A stretch of DNA of 64,000 bases from JBAYGJ01 sp041649335 (GTDB taxonomy: Bacteria; Patescibacteriota; Patescibacteriia; UBA10025; JAHIVO01). The translations under genes and the position numbers were made by a program. Positions within the stretch are counted from its first letter, which is position 1. The number at the start of each line of letters is the position of its first letter. Shown piece by piece: positions 1 through 7,696 of this stretch. A model generated the notes under the pieces. It did no database searches. It was not told the DNA's origin and saw nothing but the letters and a program-made list of their open reading frames with translations. The stretch lies in assembly GCA_041649335.1 (NCBI GenBank), contig JBAZNF010000001.1, forward strand, positions 1-64,000. Reading direction: 5' to 3'.

Positions 1-1467
1 GCCGTTGACGCTCCAGACGGCCCAGAGCGCGACGACCATTCCTTCGCCTGCGTCATCGCCTTTTGTGGTGGTGATGCCTGAATTAGTGACCACTCCTCCG
101 GCCTGCCATACGGTATCGTACAGGTTCCACCCCCTTAATTCGGTGATGTAGATGTCGTCAACCCGACGGGCGACCTGGAGCTTGGGTTCGGTGATAGCCC
201 CTTCAATACGGATGACCAGTCCTGGGCCGGGAAACGGATGTCGGGTCAGGAGTTCTTCGGGTACCCCGACAGCGCGGCCGATATTCCGGCCATTGTCCTT
301 GACGCAGTCGTCAAGTGGCGTCAGCTCCGGCAGAGAAAACTCCAGTCCGGTATTGTGGTGGACCTTGATCACCGCTTTACGGGCGCCGGTATTGTAACCG
401 CCGCCGCTTTCAGAGATGTCGGTATACAGGGTGCCTTGGGCAATGAAGTTAGCGCCGAACTCCCGGGCCTGAGCTTCGAGGATTGCCTTGTATACGCCGC
501 GCATCGCGATGCGTTTGTCACGCATCGCGGTTTTCCCGGACAAAGCGGCGAGAAATTCCCGCGTTTCGTCAATGACGATCACTTCGAGCCAGTCAGCTTG
601 CCCAAAATATTTCTGGACATGCGCCTCGTCGTCCGGCCGGTCGATACCTTTGATGTAGACACCGCGAACACGGCCGGGTTGTTTCTGGATCGCTTCCCTG
701 AGGAGGTAAGCGACAGTGGACGAGTCCGAACCGCCCGATAGCGCCAAGAGTACTTTTTGGCTGCCGATTTGATCCCGTAGTTCAGCGATTTTCTGGTGTG
801 CTACTCGTTCAGCCGGAAAGCGATCCTTGGCCCCGCAGATGCCGAAGCAGAAATTTTCGAATATGCGGGGACCGTACGCAGTTTCCGTGACTTCCGGATG
901 GAATTGGACTCCGTACAAGTGTTTGTGCGTTGCGGCGGAAACCGGTGCGTCGTCTGTCTGAGCGGTGACTGTGAGTTTGCCTCCCGGCTCGATTCTATCC
1001 CCATGGCTTTCCAGTACCGGCATGGCCGTGTCACAGCCGGCGAACAACTTGTCATCAGGCTTGATGACGGTGGCAGTGTGCGTGCCGAACTCCCGGTTGT
1101 CTGACGGGACGACTGGTACGCCTATATGCTTGGCCCAGAGCTGAAATCCGAGACAGATGCCGAGGACGGGGATGTTGAGATCGAAAATGGCATGGTCAAA
1201 CGGCGGCGGATCCTCATGGACCGAGACCGGACCACCGGACAGGATGATGCCGAGTGGTTTGATCCGTCGGACATCATCGGCCGTGACCGTGGCCGGATCC
1301 GCAACCAGGCAAAACACGCCCAGTTTTTCCAGGGATTGTTTGATCAGATGGTCAAACTGGCTGCCCAGGGAAAAGAGCAGGAAAAGTTCCGTTGTCCGGC
1401 GGACCCGGCATTCTTCCTGGATGGCGGCCAGTGCTTCAGGTGAAGCGGTTCTGAATGTTTCGAGCAT
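1..1467 (-). CDS. guaA: GMP synthase (glutamine-hydrolysing), 3' end cut by window edge
   Basis: Converts XMP to GMP with ATP and glutamine in the cytosol. All 489 codons to the window edge are open on the minus strand; about 30 C-terminal residues of the usual ~525 lie outside. The N-terminal class I glutamine amidotransferase has the nucleophile motif GICLGFQ and the FHPEV histidine-glutamate pair. The ATP pyrophosphatase domain has the P-loop SGGSDSS, followed by QGTLYTDISES and RHPFPGPGL, both typical of GuaA. The ATG is preceded by a strong ribosome binding site (GGAGGAA, 1470-1477). No purine biosynthesis genes lie beside it. With the AMP phosphorylase further right it suggests nucleotide salvage; that link is inference. 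Confidence 0.96.
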   Translation of the reverse strand, partial: MLETFRTASPEALAAIQEECRVRRTTELFLLFSLGSQFDHLIKQSLEKLGVFCLVADPATVTADDVRRIKPLGIILSGGPVSVHEDPPPFDHAIFDLNIPVLGICLGFQLWAKHIGVPVVPSDNREFGTHTATVIKPDDKLFAGCDTAMPVLESHGDRIEPGGKLTVTAQTDDAPVSAATHKHLYGVQFHPEVTETAYGPRIFENFCFGICGAKDRFPAERVAHQKIAELRDQIGSQKVLLALSGGSDSSTVAYLLREAIQKQPGRVRGVYIKGIDRPDDEAHVQKYFGQADWLEVIVIDETREFLAALSGKTAMRDKRIAMRGVYKAILEAQAREFGANFIAQGTLYTDISESGGGYNTGARKAVIKVHHNTGLEFSLPELTPLDDCVKDNGRNIGRAVGVPEELLTRHPFPGPGLVIRIEGAITEPKLQVARRVDDIYITELRGWNLYDTVWQAGGVVTNSGITTTKGDDAGEGMVVALWAVWSVNG

Positions 1468-1594
1468 GGTTTCCTCCGATTGTATTATTAAATACTTGAA
1501 TGCGATATTCACTCATTGATTGGTAATGAGCGGTTGTTGGTATTGTATTAGATAAACTTAGACTATCTAGTCACGGGCGTCAAGCGTATGACAC

Positions 1595-1631
1595 AAAACC
1601 GTCCCTCTTATCAGCGGGGGACGGTTTTTTT
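1595..1631 (-). terminator. Rho-independent terminator, bidirectional
   Basis: An 11-bp perfect stem (AAAACCGTCCC pairing with GGGACGGTTTT) with a 12-nt loop. The T-run is longer in the plus direction, but the gene ending here is the minus-strand ABC permease, so it probably ends that operon. The rest of 1468-1648 holds the upstream region of guaA, in which I see no convincing -35 box. Confidence 0.75.
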
Positions 1632-1648
1632 ACATTCATATCATTTGA

Positions 1649-2752
1649 TTATACACGCTTTTCCTCGAATCCGAAGGTAATGACGGCGAGCGTTACCAAG
1701 ACGACTGACCAGCCGATCATCCAATACATATTGCTAGCGATGTCACTCAAGCCGGCACCATTGGCCATCACTTCACGCATGGCACTGGCAAAATGGGTCA
1801 ACGGCAGATAATTCACGGCGTGCTGCAGCCAGGCCGGCATGCCCGAGGTCGGGAAAAAGATACCGGAGAGGAAAAGCATGGGGAAAGCGACAAGGTTAGC
1901 GATGGCCGGGACCGCTTCCACGGTTTTGGCTATCCCTGAGATGGTGAATCCCAACCCGAGGAACATGACACCGCCCAGGATGGCAATCAACAAGATAAGG
2001 GCGTAGCTGCCGACAACATGCACGTGGTAGAGGAGCGCCCCAAGAATGATCAAAATAGCCGTCTGGGCGAGCGCCATGAGGAGGCGGACGATGACCTGGG
2101 CAGCCACGAACTGGTACGGCTTCATCGGGGTGGCTAGCAGCCGTTTGAGGATGCCTTTTTCCTTATAGTCGGCAAAAACGAAAGCAACCGAGAAGATGGC
2201 CATCTGCATAACTGCCATTGCGGCAATACCGGGGAGGAGGAAGTCTATGTATTTTGAATTATGGGCGTTGACGTCCTGCACCTGCAGGTCGAACAGGTCC
2301 GGGGCATTGGCGATAGCCAGACGGGTCTTGTCCAGCAGCTGGTTCATGATTGAAATGGCTGTACCAGCTTGTTGGGCCTGGCCGACGTTTTGCAGTATCG
2401 TGACGGTTTGTTTCACCGGAGGGGTGGTGGCCGTCGGATTAGGAATAAGGTTGTCCGGGATCTCAATCACTACCGCCCGGTCGCCTTTATTCAAGGCGGC
2501 AGTTTCATCGGCTAAATTTCCGGTGGTAACGTCAAACGCGGAAATACCCTTGATCTGGTCGATGAATTGCTGCGTGGCCGACGAGGGGTTAGTGGCCACT
2601 AATCCGACGTTTGTCTGCGGGACGCGGTCAAAACCGATCAAGCCGAAGATGGTCATGATGACAACCGGCATGAACAGGGCGAAGAACAGGGACTGCTTGT
2701 TCCGGATGAACATTTTAAAAACTGACACGGTGAGTTTAAGTACGGTTTTCAT
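1649..2752 (-). CDS. ABC-2 type transporter permease
   Basis: A 367-residue membrane subunit of an exporter. One membrane segment near residues 10-40 is followed by a ~130-residue extracytoplasmic domain, then about five membrane helices from residue ~170, including the ABC-2 signature region FLSGIFFPTSGMP near residue 295. This is the DrrB/YhgE-like architecture. It starts 4 bp after the stop of its ATPase and is third in an operon with the FMN reductase. The exported substrate cannot be told from sequence. Confidence 0.9.
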   Translation of the reverse strand: MKTVLKLTVSVFKMFIRNKQSLFFALFMPVVIMTIFGLIGFDRVPQTNVGLVATNPSSATQQFIDQIKGISAFDVTTGNLADETAALNKGDRAVVIEIPDNLIPNPTATTPPVKQTVTILQNVGQAQQAGTAISIMNQLLDKTRLAIANAPDLFDLQVQDVNAHNSKYIDFLLPGIAAMAVMQMAIFSVAFVFADYKEKGILKRLLATPMKPYQFVAAQVIVRLLMALAQTAILIILGALLYHVHVVGSYALILLIAILGGVMFLGLGFTISGIAKTVEAVPAIANLVAFPMLFLSGIFFPTSGMPAWLQHAVNYLPLTHFASAMREVMANGAGLSDIASNMYWMIGWSVVLVTLAVITFGFEEKRV

Positions 2753-2756
2753 AAGG

Positions 2757-3674
2757 TTATTCGCGGAGTTTGCTTCCGGTTAATTGTAAGAACACGTCTT
2801 CCAGTGTCGCCTGTTTCAGCTGGAGGTCGAATAATTTTGCTTCGCAGCCGACTTCATGTCCGAAGAGCGCGGGCAATGTTTCCTCCGGATTAGATGTGAG
2901 TAGCCGGTACCCATGGTCTTCTGATGTTGCTTCCGTGACTGCTGGCAAGGCCTTAAAATGCTCGATTGGGCATTGTTTGTCAACCCTGAATGTTATCCTT
3001 GAGCCGACACCGGAGTTACGCAGCAGGTTGTGCGGCGTGTCCATGGTAATGATTTTTGCGTGGTCCATAATGGCGATGTGGTCGCAGAGCACTTCCGCCT
3101 CTTCCATATAATGGGTGGTGATGACGATAGTTTTTCCCTGGCGTTTTATTTCAGAAATCAGGTTCCACATGTTATGTCGGGCCTGGGGATCGAGGCCGGT
3201 GGTCGGCTCGTCCAAGAACAATACTTTCGGGTCGTTGACCAGGCCGACGGCGATGGACAGCCGCTGCTTCTGTCCGCCGGACAGTTCTTTGACGTAATTT
3301 TTCCATTTGTCCTCCAGCTCGACGTTTTTCAATAAGGCCATGGCGTCCACCTCCCGGTTGTAAAACGCGGCGAAGGTGTTGAGCAGCTCTTTCAGGTTCA
3401 GCCCGTCAAAAAATGACGACGACTGCAGCTGGACGCCGATAATGGATTTTACCTGCTGTTCATGATGGACGACGTGGAGGGTGTCGACCAGGACATCGCC
3501 GAAGGTGATGGGCTTCAGACCCTCGATCATCTCCAGTGTTGTCGTCTTTCCGGCGCCGTTCGGGCCGAGGATGCCGAATACCTCGCCTTTTTCGACGGTG
3601 AAATTAATATTGTCCACGGCAGTGAGATCGCCGTACTTCTTGGTCAAATTTTTCACTTCAATAATATTGGGCAT
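2757..3674 (-). CDS. ABC transporter ATP-binding protein (DrrA/CcmA type)
   Basis: The 305-residue ATPase partner of the permease that follows. Visible motifs are Walker A GPNGAGKTT, signature LSGGQKQR, Walker B VLFLDEPTTGLDP and the switch histidine in ITTHYMEE. The C-terminal ~80 residues, ending in ATLEDVFLQLTGSKLRE, match the extension usual in drug/antibiotic exporter ATPases. Its start lies 17 bp inside the FMN reductase gene, so the two are probably translationally coupled. Confidence 0.93.
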   Translation of the reverse strand: MPNIIEVKNLTKKYGDLTAVDNINFTVEKGEVFGILGPNGAGKTTTLEMIEGLKPITFGDVLVDTLHVVHHEQQVKSIIGVQLQSSSFFDGLNLKELLNTFAAFYNREVDAMALLKNVELEDKWKNYVKELSGGQKQRLSIAVGLVNDPKVLFLDEPTTGLDPQARHNMWNLISEIKRQGKTIVITTHYMEEAEVLCDHIAIMDHAKIITMDTPHNLLRNSGVGSRITFRVDKQCPIEHFKALPAVTEATSEDHGYRLLTSNPEETLPALFGHEVGCEAKLFDLQLKQATLEDVFLQLTGSKLRE

Positions 3675-4284
3675 GGTTGCGGTATATTAGGTTTTTTTTG
3701 TTAGTTAATTCTTGCCTAGCATTTTTCAGTGCCTTCGTCCACCAGATGAGTTGCGTAAACATCGCTCCGGCCTGTTTGATCGCGCCTGGGTTTGCTGGTT
3801 GCCCGGATTTGTCGAAAGCTTCGGAAATATACGGGATGTGTACAGATCCTCTGATTGGCGCCATTTGCAGTGCGACGACTACTTGCCGCAGCTGTTCGAC
3901 TGACCTGGTACCGGCTGCTAAGCCGCCGTAACTGACAAATGCCACCGGTTTTTTGTTCCAGGGTTTGTACAGGTAGTCTAGGGCGTTTTTCAACTGGCTC
4001 GGGTAGCCCCAGTTATATTCCGGTGTGACAATGATGAATCCGTCAGTGGAGTTGATTGTCTCGTACCATTGTTTTTCAATTTTTCCGGAATAAGCATTTT
4101 CAATTTCATTCGGTTGGTCGGAGTAATGGTAAAAGGGTAGCGGAAATTTTTTCAGGTCAACAAGTTTCGGATCAAGTTCCGGCTGCTGAGTGGCGAGCTG
4201 CAAAATCCATTTAGCCACTTTTTCGCCGGCCCGTTGTTCGCGGATGCTCGCTAGGATGATGCCGACTATGAGTTTATCTTTCAT
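3658..4284 (-). CDS. NAD(P)H-dependent FMN reductase family protein
   Basis: A flavodoxin-fold oxidoreductase of 208 residues. The N-terminal strand is followed by a phosphate-binding loop (ASIREQRAGEKVAKW), and the family motif TPEYNWGYPSQLKNALDYL sits near residue 80-100. I chose the ATG giving MKDKLIVGI: a longer open frame reaches 4437, but the upstream part is unlike the family and lies in the promoter. It is first in an operon with an ABC-2 exporter, which hints at quinone or xenobiotic handling; that is inference. The 5' leader carries a small hairpin (TTTTAC-CAGA-GTAAAA). Confidence 0.9.
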   Translation of the reverse strand: MKDKLIVGIILASIREQRAGEKVAKWILQLATQQPELDPKLVDLKKFPLPFYHYSDQPNEIENAYSGKIEKQWYETINSTDGFIIVTPEYNWGYPSQLKNALDYLYKPWNKKPVAFVSYGGLAAGTRSVEQLRQVVVALQMAPIRGSVHIPYISEAFDKSGQPANPGAIKQAGAMFTQLIWWTKALKNARQELTNKKNLIYRNHAQYY

Positions 4285-4330
4285 GATTTGGAGTTTGAAG
4301 GCTGATTTTACTCTGGTAAAAGTAATACGC

Positions 4331-4359
4331 ATTCTACACCTTTTTTGCTTACCTGACAA
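4331..4359 (-). promoter_or_regulatory. Sigma-70-like promoter of the FMN reductase/ABC operon
   Basis: On the minus strand TTGTCA (4354-4359), a 17-bp spacer and TAGAAT (4331-4336), giving a leader of about 40 nt before the start at 4284. Confidence 0.65.
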
Positions 4360-4502
4360 GCATGTTGTGTTTTCTGACGTTGACAGCCGACGAGGAGTGA
4401 TGTATGGTTTTACTGTTATGATAATTGGACCAGTCATATTAAATAACGAAAATAATAACCGACCGAGGCCGGTGTAGTTTGTTGCCCAGTTTCTTCTACA
4501 GC

Positions 4503-4526
4503 ACCGGCATAAATGGCCGGTTTTTT
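4503..4526 (+). terminator. Terminator-like hairpin just upstream of tRNA-Asn
   Basis: A 6-bp perfect stem (ACCGGC/GCCGGT), 7-nt loop and six T, ending 15 bases before the tRNA. No plus-strand gene lies upstream to be terminated. It resembles the early hairpins before the DEAD-box gene and tRNA-fMet, but I see no clear promoter directly before it. Confidence 0.5.
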
Positions 4527-4541
4527 GTTTATCCGCCGGGC

Positions 4542-4614
4542 TCTGGGGTAGTTGAGTTGGTACAACGCCGCGCTGTTAACGCGGATATCGCAGGTTCGAA
4601 TCCTGCCCCCAGAG
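4542..4614 (+). tRNA. tRNA-Asn(GTT)
   Basis: Full cloverleaf: acceptor TCTGGGG/CCCCAGA, D stem GTTG/CAAC, anticodon stem CCGCG/CGCGG with loop CTGTTAA, T stem GCAGG/CCTGC with loop TTCGAAT, discriminator G. CCA is not encoded (the next bases are CCT), so it must be added by a nucleotidyltransferase. Confidence 0.97.
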
Positions 4615-4649
4615 CCTGGTCGGTAAATCGAAGTAATCCCAGTCTGGCC

Positions 4650-4699
4650 TTGACGATTAACTGTGGTGTCGTATACTTACTATATCGCATTACGATATA
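4650..4699 (+). promoter_or_regulatory. padR promoter with palindromic operator
   Basis: TTGACG (4650-4655), 16-bp spacer, TATACT (4672-4677). Right after the -10 box lies a perfect inverted repeat TATATCG-N5-CGATATA (4681-4699), over the expected transcription start and touching the padR ATG. The position suits autorepression by PadR; the assignment is inference. Confidence 0.65.
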
Positions 4700-5025
4700 T
4701 GGATCAGCAATTACTAAAAGGTCATTCCCAGCTCCTCGTGCTAGCCGCTTTGCAGAAGCAGCCGATGCATGGGTACGCGCTGTCCGAATACCTCAAAGAC
4801 GAGATGGCTGAAATTTTTAAATTCGGCGTCGGCATGCTCTACCCACTGCTCCATAAGCTTGAGAAGGAAAAATATATCGTAGGATTCTGGGAAGAGTCCG
4901 GTGGATTACGGAAACGGGTGTACCGACTCACCAGACAAGGAAAAAAAGAGCTCAATAAAAAAAGGCAAGAGTGGAATAATTTGTCCCTCCTCGTACGAAA
5001 TATCATTAATCATGCCACCCTATGA
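4699..5025 (+). CDS. PadR family transcriptional regulator
   Basis: A 108-residue winged-helix repressor. The family pattern is clear: MDQQLLKGHSQLLVLAAL, then MHGYALSEYL and MLYPLLHKLEKEKYI (recognition helix), then the wing RKRVYRLTRQGKKEL. An upstream in-frame ATG at 4663 exists but lies inside the promoter, so 4699 is the start. Its stop overlaps the next start by 4 bp (ATGA). PadR proteins often control a linked HAAS-domain membrane protein and ABC exporters, matching this context. Confidence 0.93.
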   Translation: MDQQLLKGHSQLLVLAALQKQPMHGYALSEYLKDEMAEIFKFGVGMLYPLLHKLEKEKYIVGFWEESGGLRKRVYRLTRQGKKELNKKRQEWNNLSLLVRNIINHATL

Positions 5026-5858
5026 CCGATGAGCAATTTGTAAAAGATTTTCAGCTTTATCTTGAGGTTGGCGGCCCTCTGCGGCAGGAGATCGTCAGGG
5101 AGGTGACGAGTCATCTGCAGGAACAGTCGGCAGATCAGCTCGGTAATCCTTCGGTAATGGCGAAAAAAATGAATCGTGTGCATTTGGGGCTCTTCGCTTC
5201 GTTTCAATCCCTGGCGATTACAGCTGCCATTACGACCGTTCTCTTTGATGTCGTCGTTCCTTATGTCGGACTTATTTATCACGGAAGTCCAGTGTGGAAA
5301 AATGTTTCATGGATATCCTCAGTGCTCTGGCAATTCATCCCGTTTATCTCTCCTCTTTTGTTCATTTACGGTGCACATGCCATCAGTCGCATGCGGAATC
5401 GATGGGTGTATACAGTGGCTTTTGCGGCCATTTTTACGGCTGGATTCGCGATCCAGCAGGAGCTGATGCAGGCGGCGGGGTATCTGTCTGTTTTTTACGT
5501 GGGCGGTAGCCAGAATGCATGGCATATACATATTCAACCGGTCGTTACTTTTTTCATCTCATATGCTGTTATCGGGTACGGTATGCTGGCAATCAGCGCG
5601 GGTAGGCAGCATATCGTTACGCGGCACCACATCATTGATGTCCTGCTCGCCGGCATACTGGAGGGCGCCGCCGCCTATTATATTGTGCCTATGGTATGGA
5701 ACGCCATTACGTCGTTCCATTACACGGAGGCAATGTACCGGTGGTCAGTGGCAGTTTATGAAAATCTTTTCATAATTTGTGTTGGCATCGGTTTGTTGGG
5801 CGCGGGTGTCGAGTGGTACCGGATTCGAGCGACTAAAAAGCGGATCTTTCAGGTATAA
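5022..5858 (+). CDS. HAAS-domain-like membrane protein, PadR partner
   Basis: 278 residues. The cytoplasmic N-terminus (about residues 1-55; motif REVTSHLQEQ) resembles the HAAS/DUF1700 domain found next to PadR regulators. It is followed by about six hydrophobic segments between residues 60 and 265, and a basic tail. Translationally coupled to padR. In known pairs such a protein relays membrane or envelope state to PadR; the actual signal here is unknown. Confidence 0.7.
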   Translation: MTDEQFVKDFQLYLEVGGPLRQEIVREVTSHLQEQSADQLGNPSVMAKKMNRVHLGLFASFQSLAITAAITTVLFDVVVPYVGLIYHGSPVWKNVSWISSVLWQFIPFISPLLFIYGAHAISRMRNRWVYTVAFAAIFTAGFAIQQELMQAAGYLSVFYVGGSQNAWHIHIQPVVTFFISYAVIGYGMLAISAGRQHIVTRHHIIDVLLAGILEGAAAYYIVPMVWNAITSFHYTEAMYRWSVAVYENLFIICVGIGLLGAGVEWYRIRATKKRIFQV

Positions 5859-5876
5859 TTTTAAACCTACCGCATT

Positions 5877-5906
5877 TTCGCTCAGCAGTGATGAGCGAAG
5901 CTTTTT
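5877..5906 (+). terminator. Rho-independent terminator after padR-HAAS operon
   Basis: An 8-bp perfect stem (TTCGCTCA/TGAGCGAA) with a 7-nt loop, then GCTTTTT. It starts 18 bases after the HAAS gene stop. The remainder to 6000 shows no gene. Confidence 0.8.
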
Positions 5907-5999
5907 GGCTGCGCGTTACAATCACGTATCCGTTCGAAGGGCGCGTAAGTCCGGGTCCACAGTGCCGAAATCACTGGCCGGTTATCCACACCAGCGATC

Positions 6000-6046
6000 T
6001 TGACGTCGGTTAAAGAGGGGAGTAGGATATGTATGATATTTCATAC
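6000..6046 (+). promoter_or_regulatory. Promoter and palindromic operator of the AbrB-like gene
   Basis: TTGACG (6000-6005), 17-bp spacer, TAGGAT (6023-6028). A perfect inverted repeat GTATGA-N4-TCATAC (6031-6046) covers the predicted start of transcription, suiting autoregulation by the AbrB-like protein. Confidence 0.55.
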
Positions 6047-6069
6047 TTATCATATTAATTCATCGTCCT

Positions 6070-6324
6070 ATGATTGAACACCAATTCCCCAAAATTTCCG
6101 GGACCACTACTGTCGGTGAACGGGGTCAGGTAGTCATCCCGGCCGATATTCGCAGCCAAATGAAGCTTGTTGTCGGCGAGAAGCTGTTTGTTTTCACCCA
6201 TAAAAACGAGCTTATCGGGCTGGTGCGAGCAGCAGACTTCGATAAAATTTTAGAAAAGATGACCAGTCATTTTACTGAGAATATCAGAAAAATTAGAGAA
6301 CAAATTAAAAAGAAAGCTTCTTAA
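6070..6324 (+). CDS. AbrB/MazE/SpoVT-family DNA-binding protein
   Basis: 84 residues. The swapped-hairpin AbrB domain is evident at residues 12-50 (TTVGERGQVVIPADIR, then GEKLFVF), followed by a basic helical tail (FTENIRKIREQIKKKAS). First gene of an operon with a P-loop kinase and an ABC-2 exporter. In other bacteria such small proteins often precede and regulate ABC exporter genes. No toxin gene adjoins, so a MazE antitoxin role is unlikely. Confidence 0.88.
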   Translation: MIEHQFPKISGTTTVGERGQVVIPADIRSQMKLVVGEKLFVFTHKNELIGLVRAADFDKILEKMTSHFTENIRKIREQIKKKAS

Positions 6325-6326
6325 TT

Positions 6327-6404
6327 ATGGAAAACATTATTGAAATTAAGGGCAGAGTGAGTACAACTGTACGGTTTCATGATGGTAATGCATTCGGTAT
6401 ATGA
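6327..6404 (+). pseudogene. 25-codon remnant duplicating the start of the ABC ATPase gene
   Basis: Begins 2 bp after the AbrB-like stop and encodes MENIIEIKG then unrelated sequence to a TGA overlapping the next ATG (ATGA). Its first 18 bases match the start of the ABC ATPase gene at 6880 with one mismatch. It looks like a leftover start, or a short coupling ORF for the kinase gene. Confidence 0.5.
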
Positions 6405-6871
6405 AGTGGATAATTTCCGGCATCCCCGGTACAGGAAAAACATTTATCGGCGATTATTTGCGTGACACAAAAGGATTCCGCCATATTGATATGGAGTCTG
6501 GAGCCGTATTCCAAACATTACTGTCATCTCCGGAGGATTTTATCCGCGACCAACTGACCAAATCCGAAAATATCGTCATTACCGGCGGTTTCATGACTTC
6601 AGATTTAGCGTTTAGTCTGGTAAATAAAATTATTAGTGAGGGTTACGTGTTTATTTGGTTTGATGGCGATCGCCAGGCCGCCAGAAAAGTGTTTATAAAA
6701 CGCAATACCGTGGCAGTTGACTTGTTGGACGCTAAAATGCGGGAACTGGAAGGATACTATACAAAAATTATGGATCTGCATCCGATTATTATTAATACAT
6801 TTAATACAAAAGGCGAGTTTAAAATGCCGGATTTGATAATTGAGGAAATACATAAAAGACTTAAAAATTAA
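6401..6871 (+). CDS. Small P-loop kinase-like NTPase
   Basis: 156 residues with Walker A GIPGTGKT at residues 7-14, as in adenylate- and shikimate-type kinases, then MESGAVFQTLL, FIWFDGDRQAARKVFIKRN and a long C-terminal helical part. No family-specific substrate motif is recognised. It is wedged between the AbrB-like gene and its ABC exporter and may have been inserted there, as 18-bp near-identical repeats flank it. Function unknown. Confidence 0.75.
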   Translation: MKWIISGIPGTGKTFIGDYLRDTKGFRHIDMESGAVFQTLLSSPEDFIRDQLTKSENIVITGGFMTSDLAFSLVNKIISEGYVFIWFDGDRQAARKVFIKRNTVAVDLLDAKMRELEGYYTKIMDLHPIIINTFNTKGEFKMPDLIIEEIHKRLKN

Positions 6872-6879
6872 TTTTACAT

Positions 6880-7686
6880 ATGGAAAATATTATTGAAGTA
6901 AAAAACCTAGTCAAGGATTTCAATGGATTTAAAGCTGTTAATGATATTTCGTTTTATGTGAAGAAAGGGGAGGTATTTGGTTTTCTCGGCCCGAACGGCG
7001 CCGGAAAGTCGACGACCATCCGGATGCTGACTACCCTGACCCGACCGACGTCCGGCCAGGCCACTGTCGCGGGTCATGACATTGTCAATGAGCCCGCCAA
7101 CGTCCGCGAACATATCGGGCTGGTCGCCGAAAAGTTGATATTATACGATCGACTGACTGCCATGGAAAATCTCATGTTTTTTGGCAGTTTGTATCATCTC
7201 CCCAAAAAAGAAACCAAGGACCGGGCCATGAAATGGCTGAAAATACTGGAAATGGAAAAATGGGCCCATAAATTGGCCGGTACGTTTTCGACCGGCATGA
7301 AACAGCGCGTGAACATTGCGCGCGCCTTACTGACTGAACCAGAAGTCATGTTTTTAGACGAGCCGACGCTCGGCCTGGATCCCCAGACGTCACGCTCAAT
7401 TCGGGATTTCATTAAAGACCTGCATGCGCACAGCGTCACGGTTATCCTGACCACCCATATCATGCCGGAAGCGGACGAGCTGTCGGATAATATTGCGATT
7501 ATCGATCACGGTAAAATAATTTCTATAGATACACCGGCCGGCCTGAAGGCGAGCATTAAGAAGGATAACGCCACGCTCGAGGACGTGTTTCTCCAGTTGA
7601 CCGGACGTAACATGCGGGACGATGCCACGGTACATATCCCGTCTGCCCGCGGGCATATGTTCGGCGGTAAATCAAGGATCAGATAA
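6880..7686 (+). CDS. ABC transporter ATP-binding protein
   Basis: 268 residues. Walker A GPNGAGKST, signature FSTGMKQRV (a variant in which LSGGQ becomes FSTGM), Walker B VMFLDEPTLGLDP and switch histidine ILTTHIMPEA. The DrrA-type tail is shortened: ATLEDVFLQLTGRNMRDD is followed by a 25-residue basic end. Pairs with the permease 10 bp downstream. Substrate unknown. Confidence 0.92.
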   Translation: MENIIEVKNLVKDFNGFKAVNDISFYVKKGEVFGFLGPNGAGKSTTIRMLTTLTRPTSGQATVAGHDIVNEPANVREHIGLVAEKLILYDRLTAMENLMFFGSLYHLPKKETKDRAMKWLKILEMEKWAHKLAGTFSTGMKQRVNIARALLTEPEVMFLDEPTLGLDPQTSRSIRDFIKDLHAHSVTVILTTHIMPEADELSDNIAIIDHGKIISIDTPAGLKASIKKDNATLEDVFLQLTGRNMRDDATVHIPSARGHMFGGKSRIR

Positions 7687-7696
7687 TAAAAAAAAC

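Noticed and set aside
4699..5025. UGA recoded as glycine, as in Gracilibacteria/SR1
   Set aside because: padR and other genes end at UGA at the expected family length, so the standard bacterial code applies.
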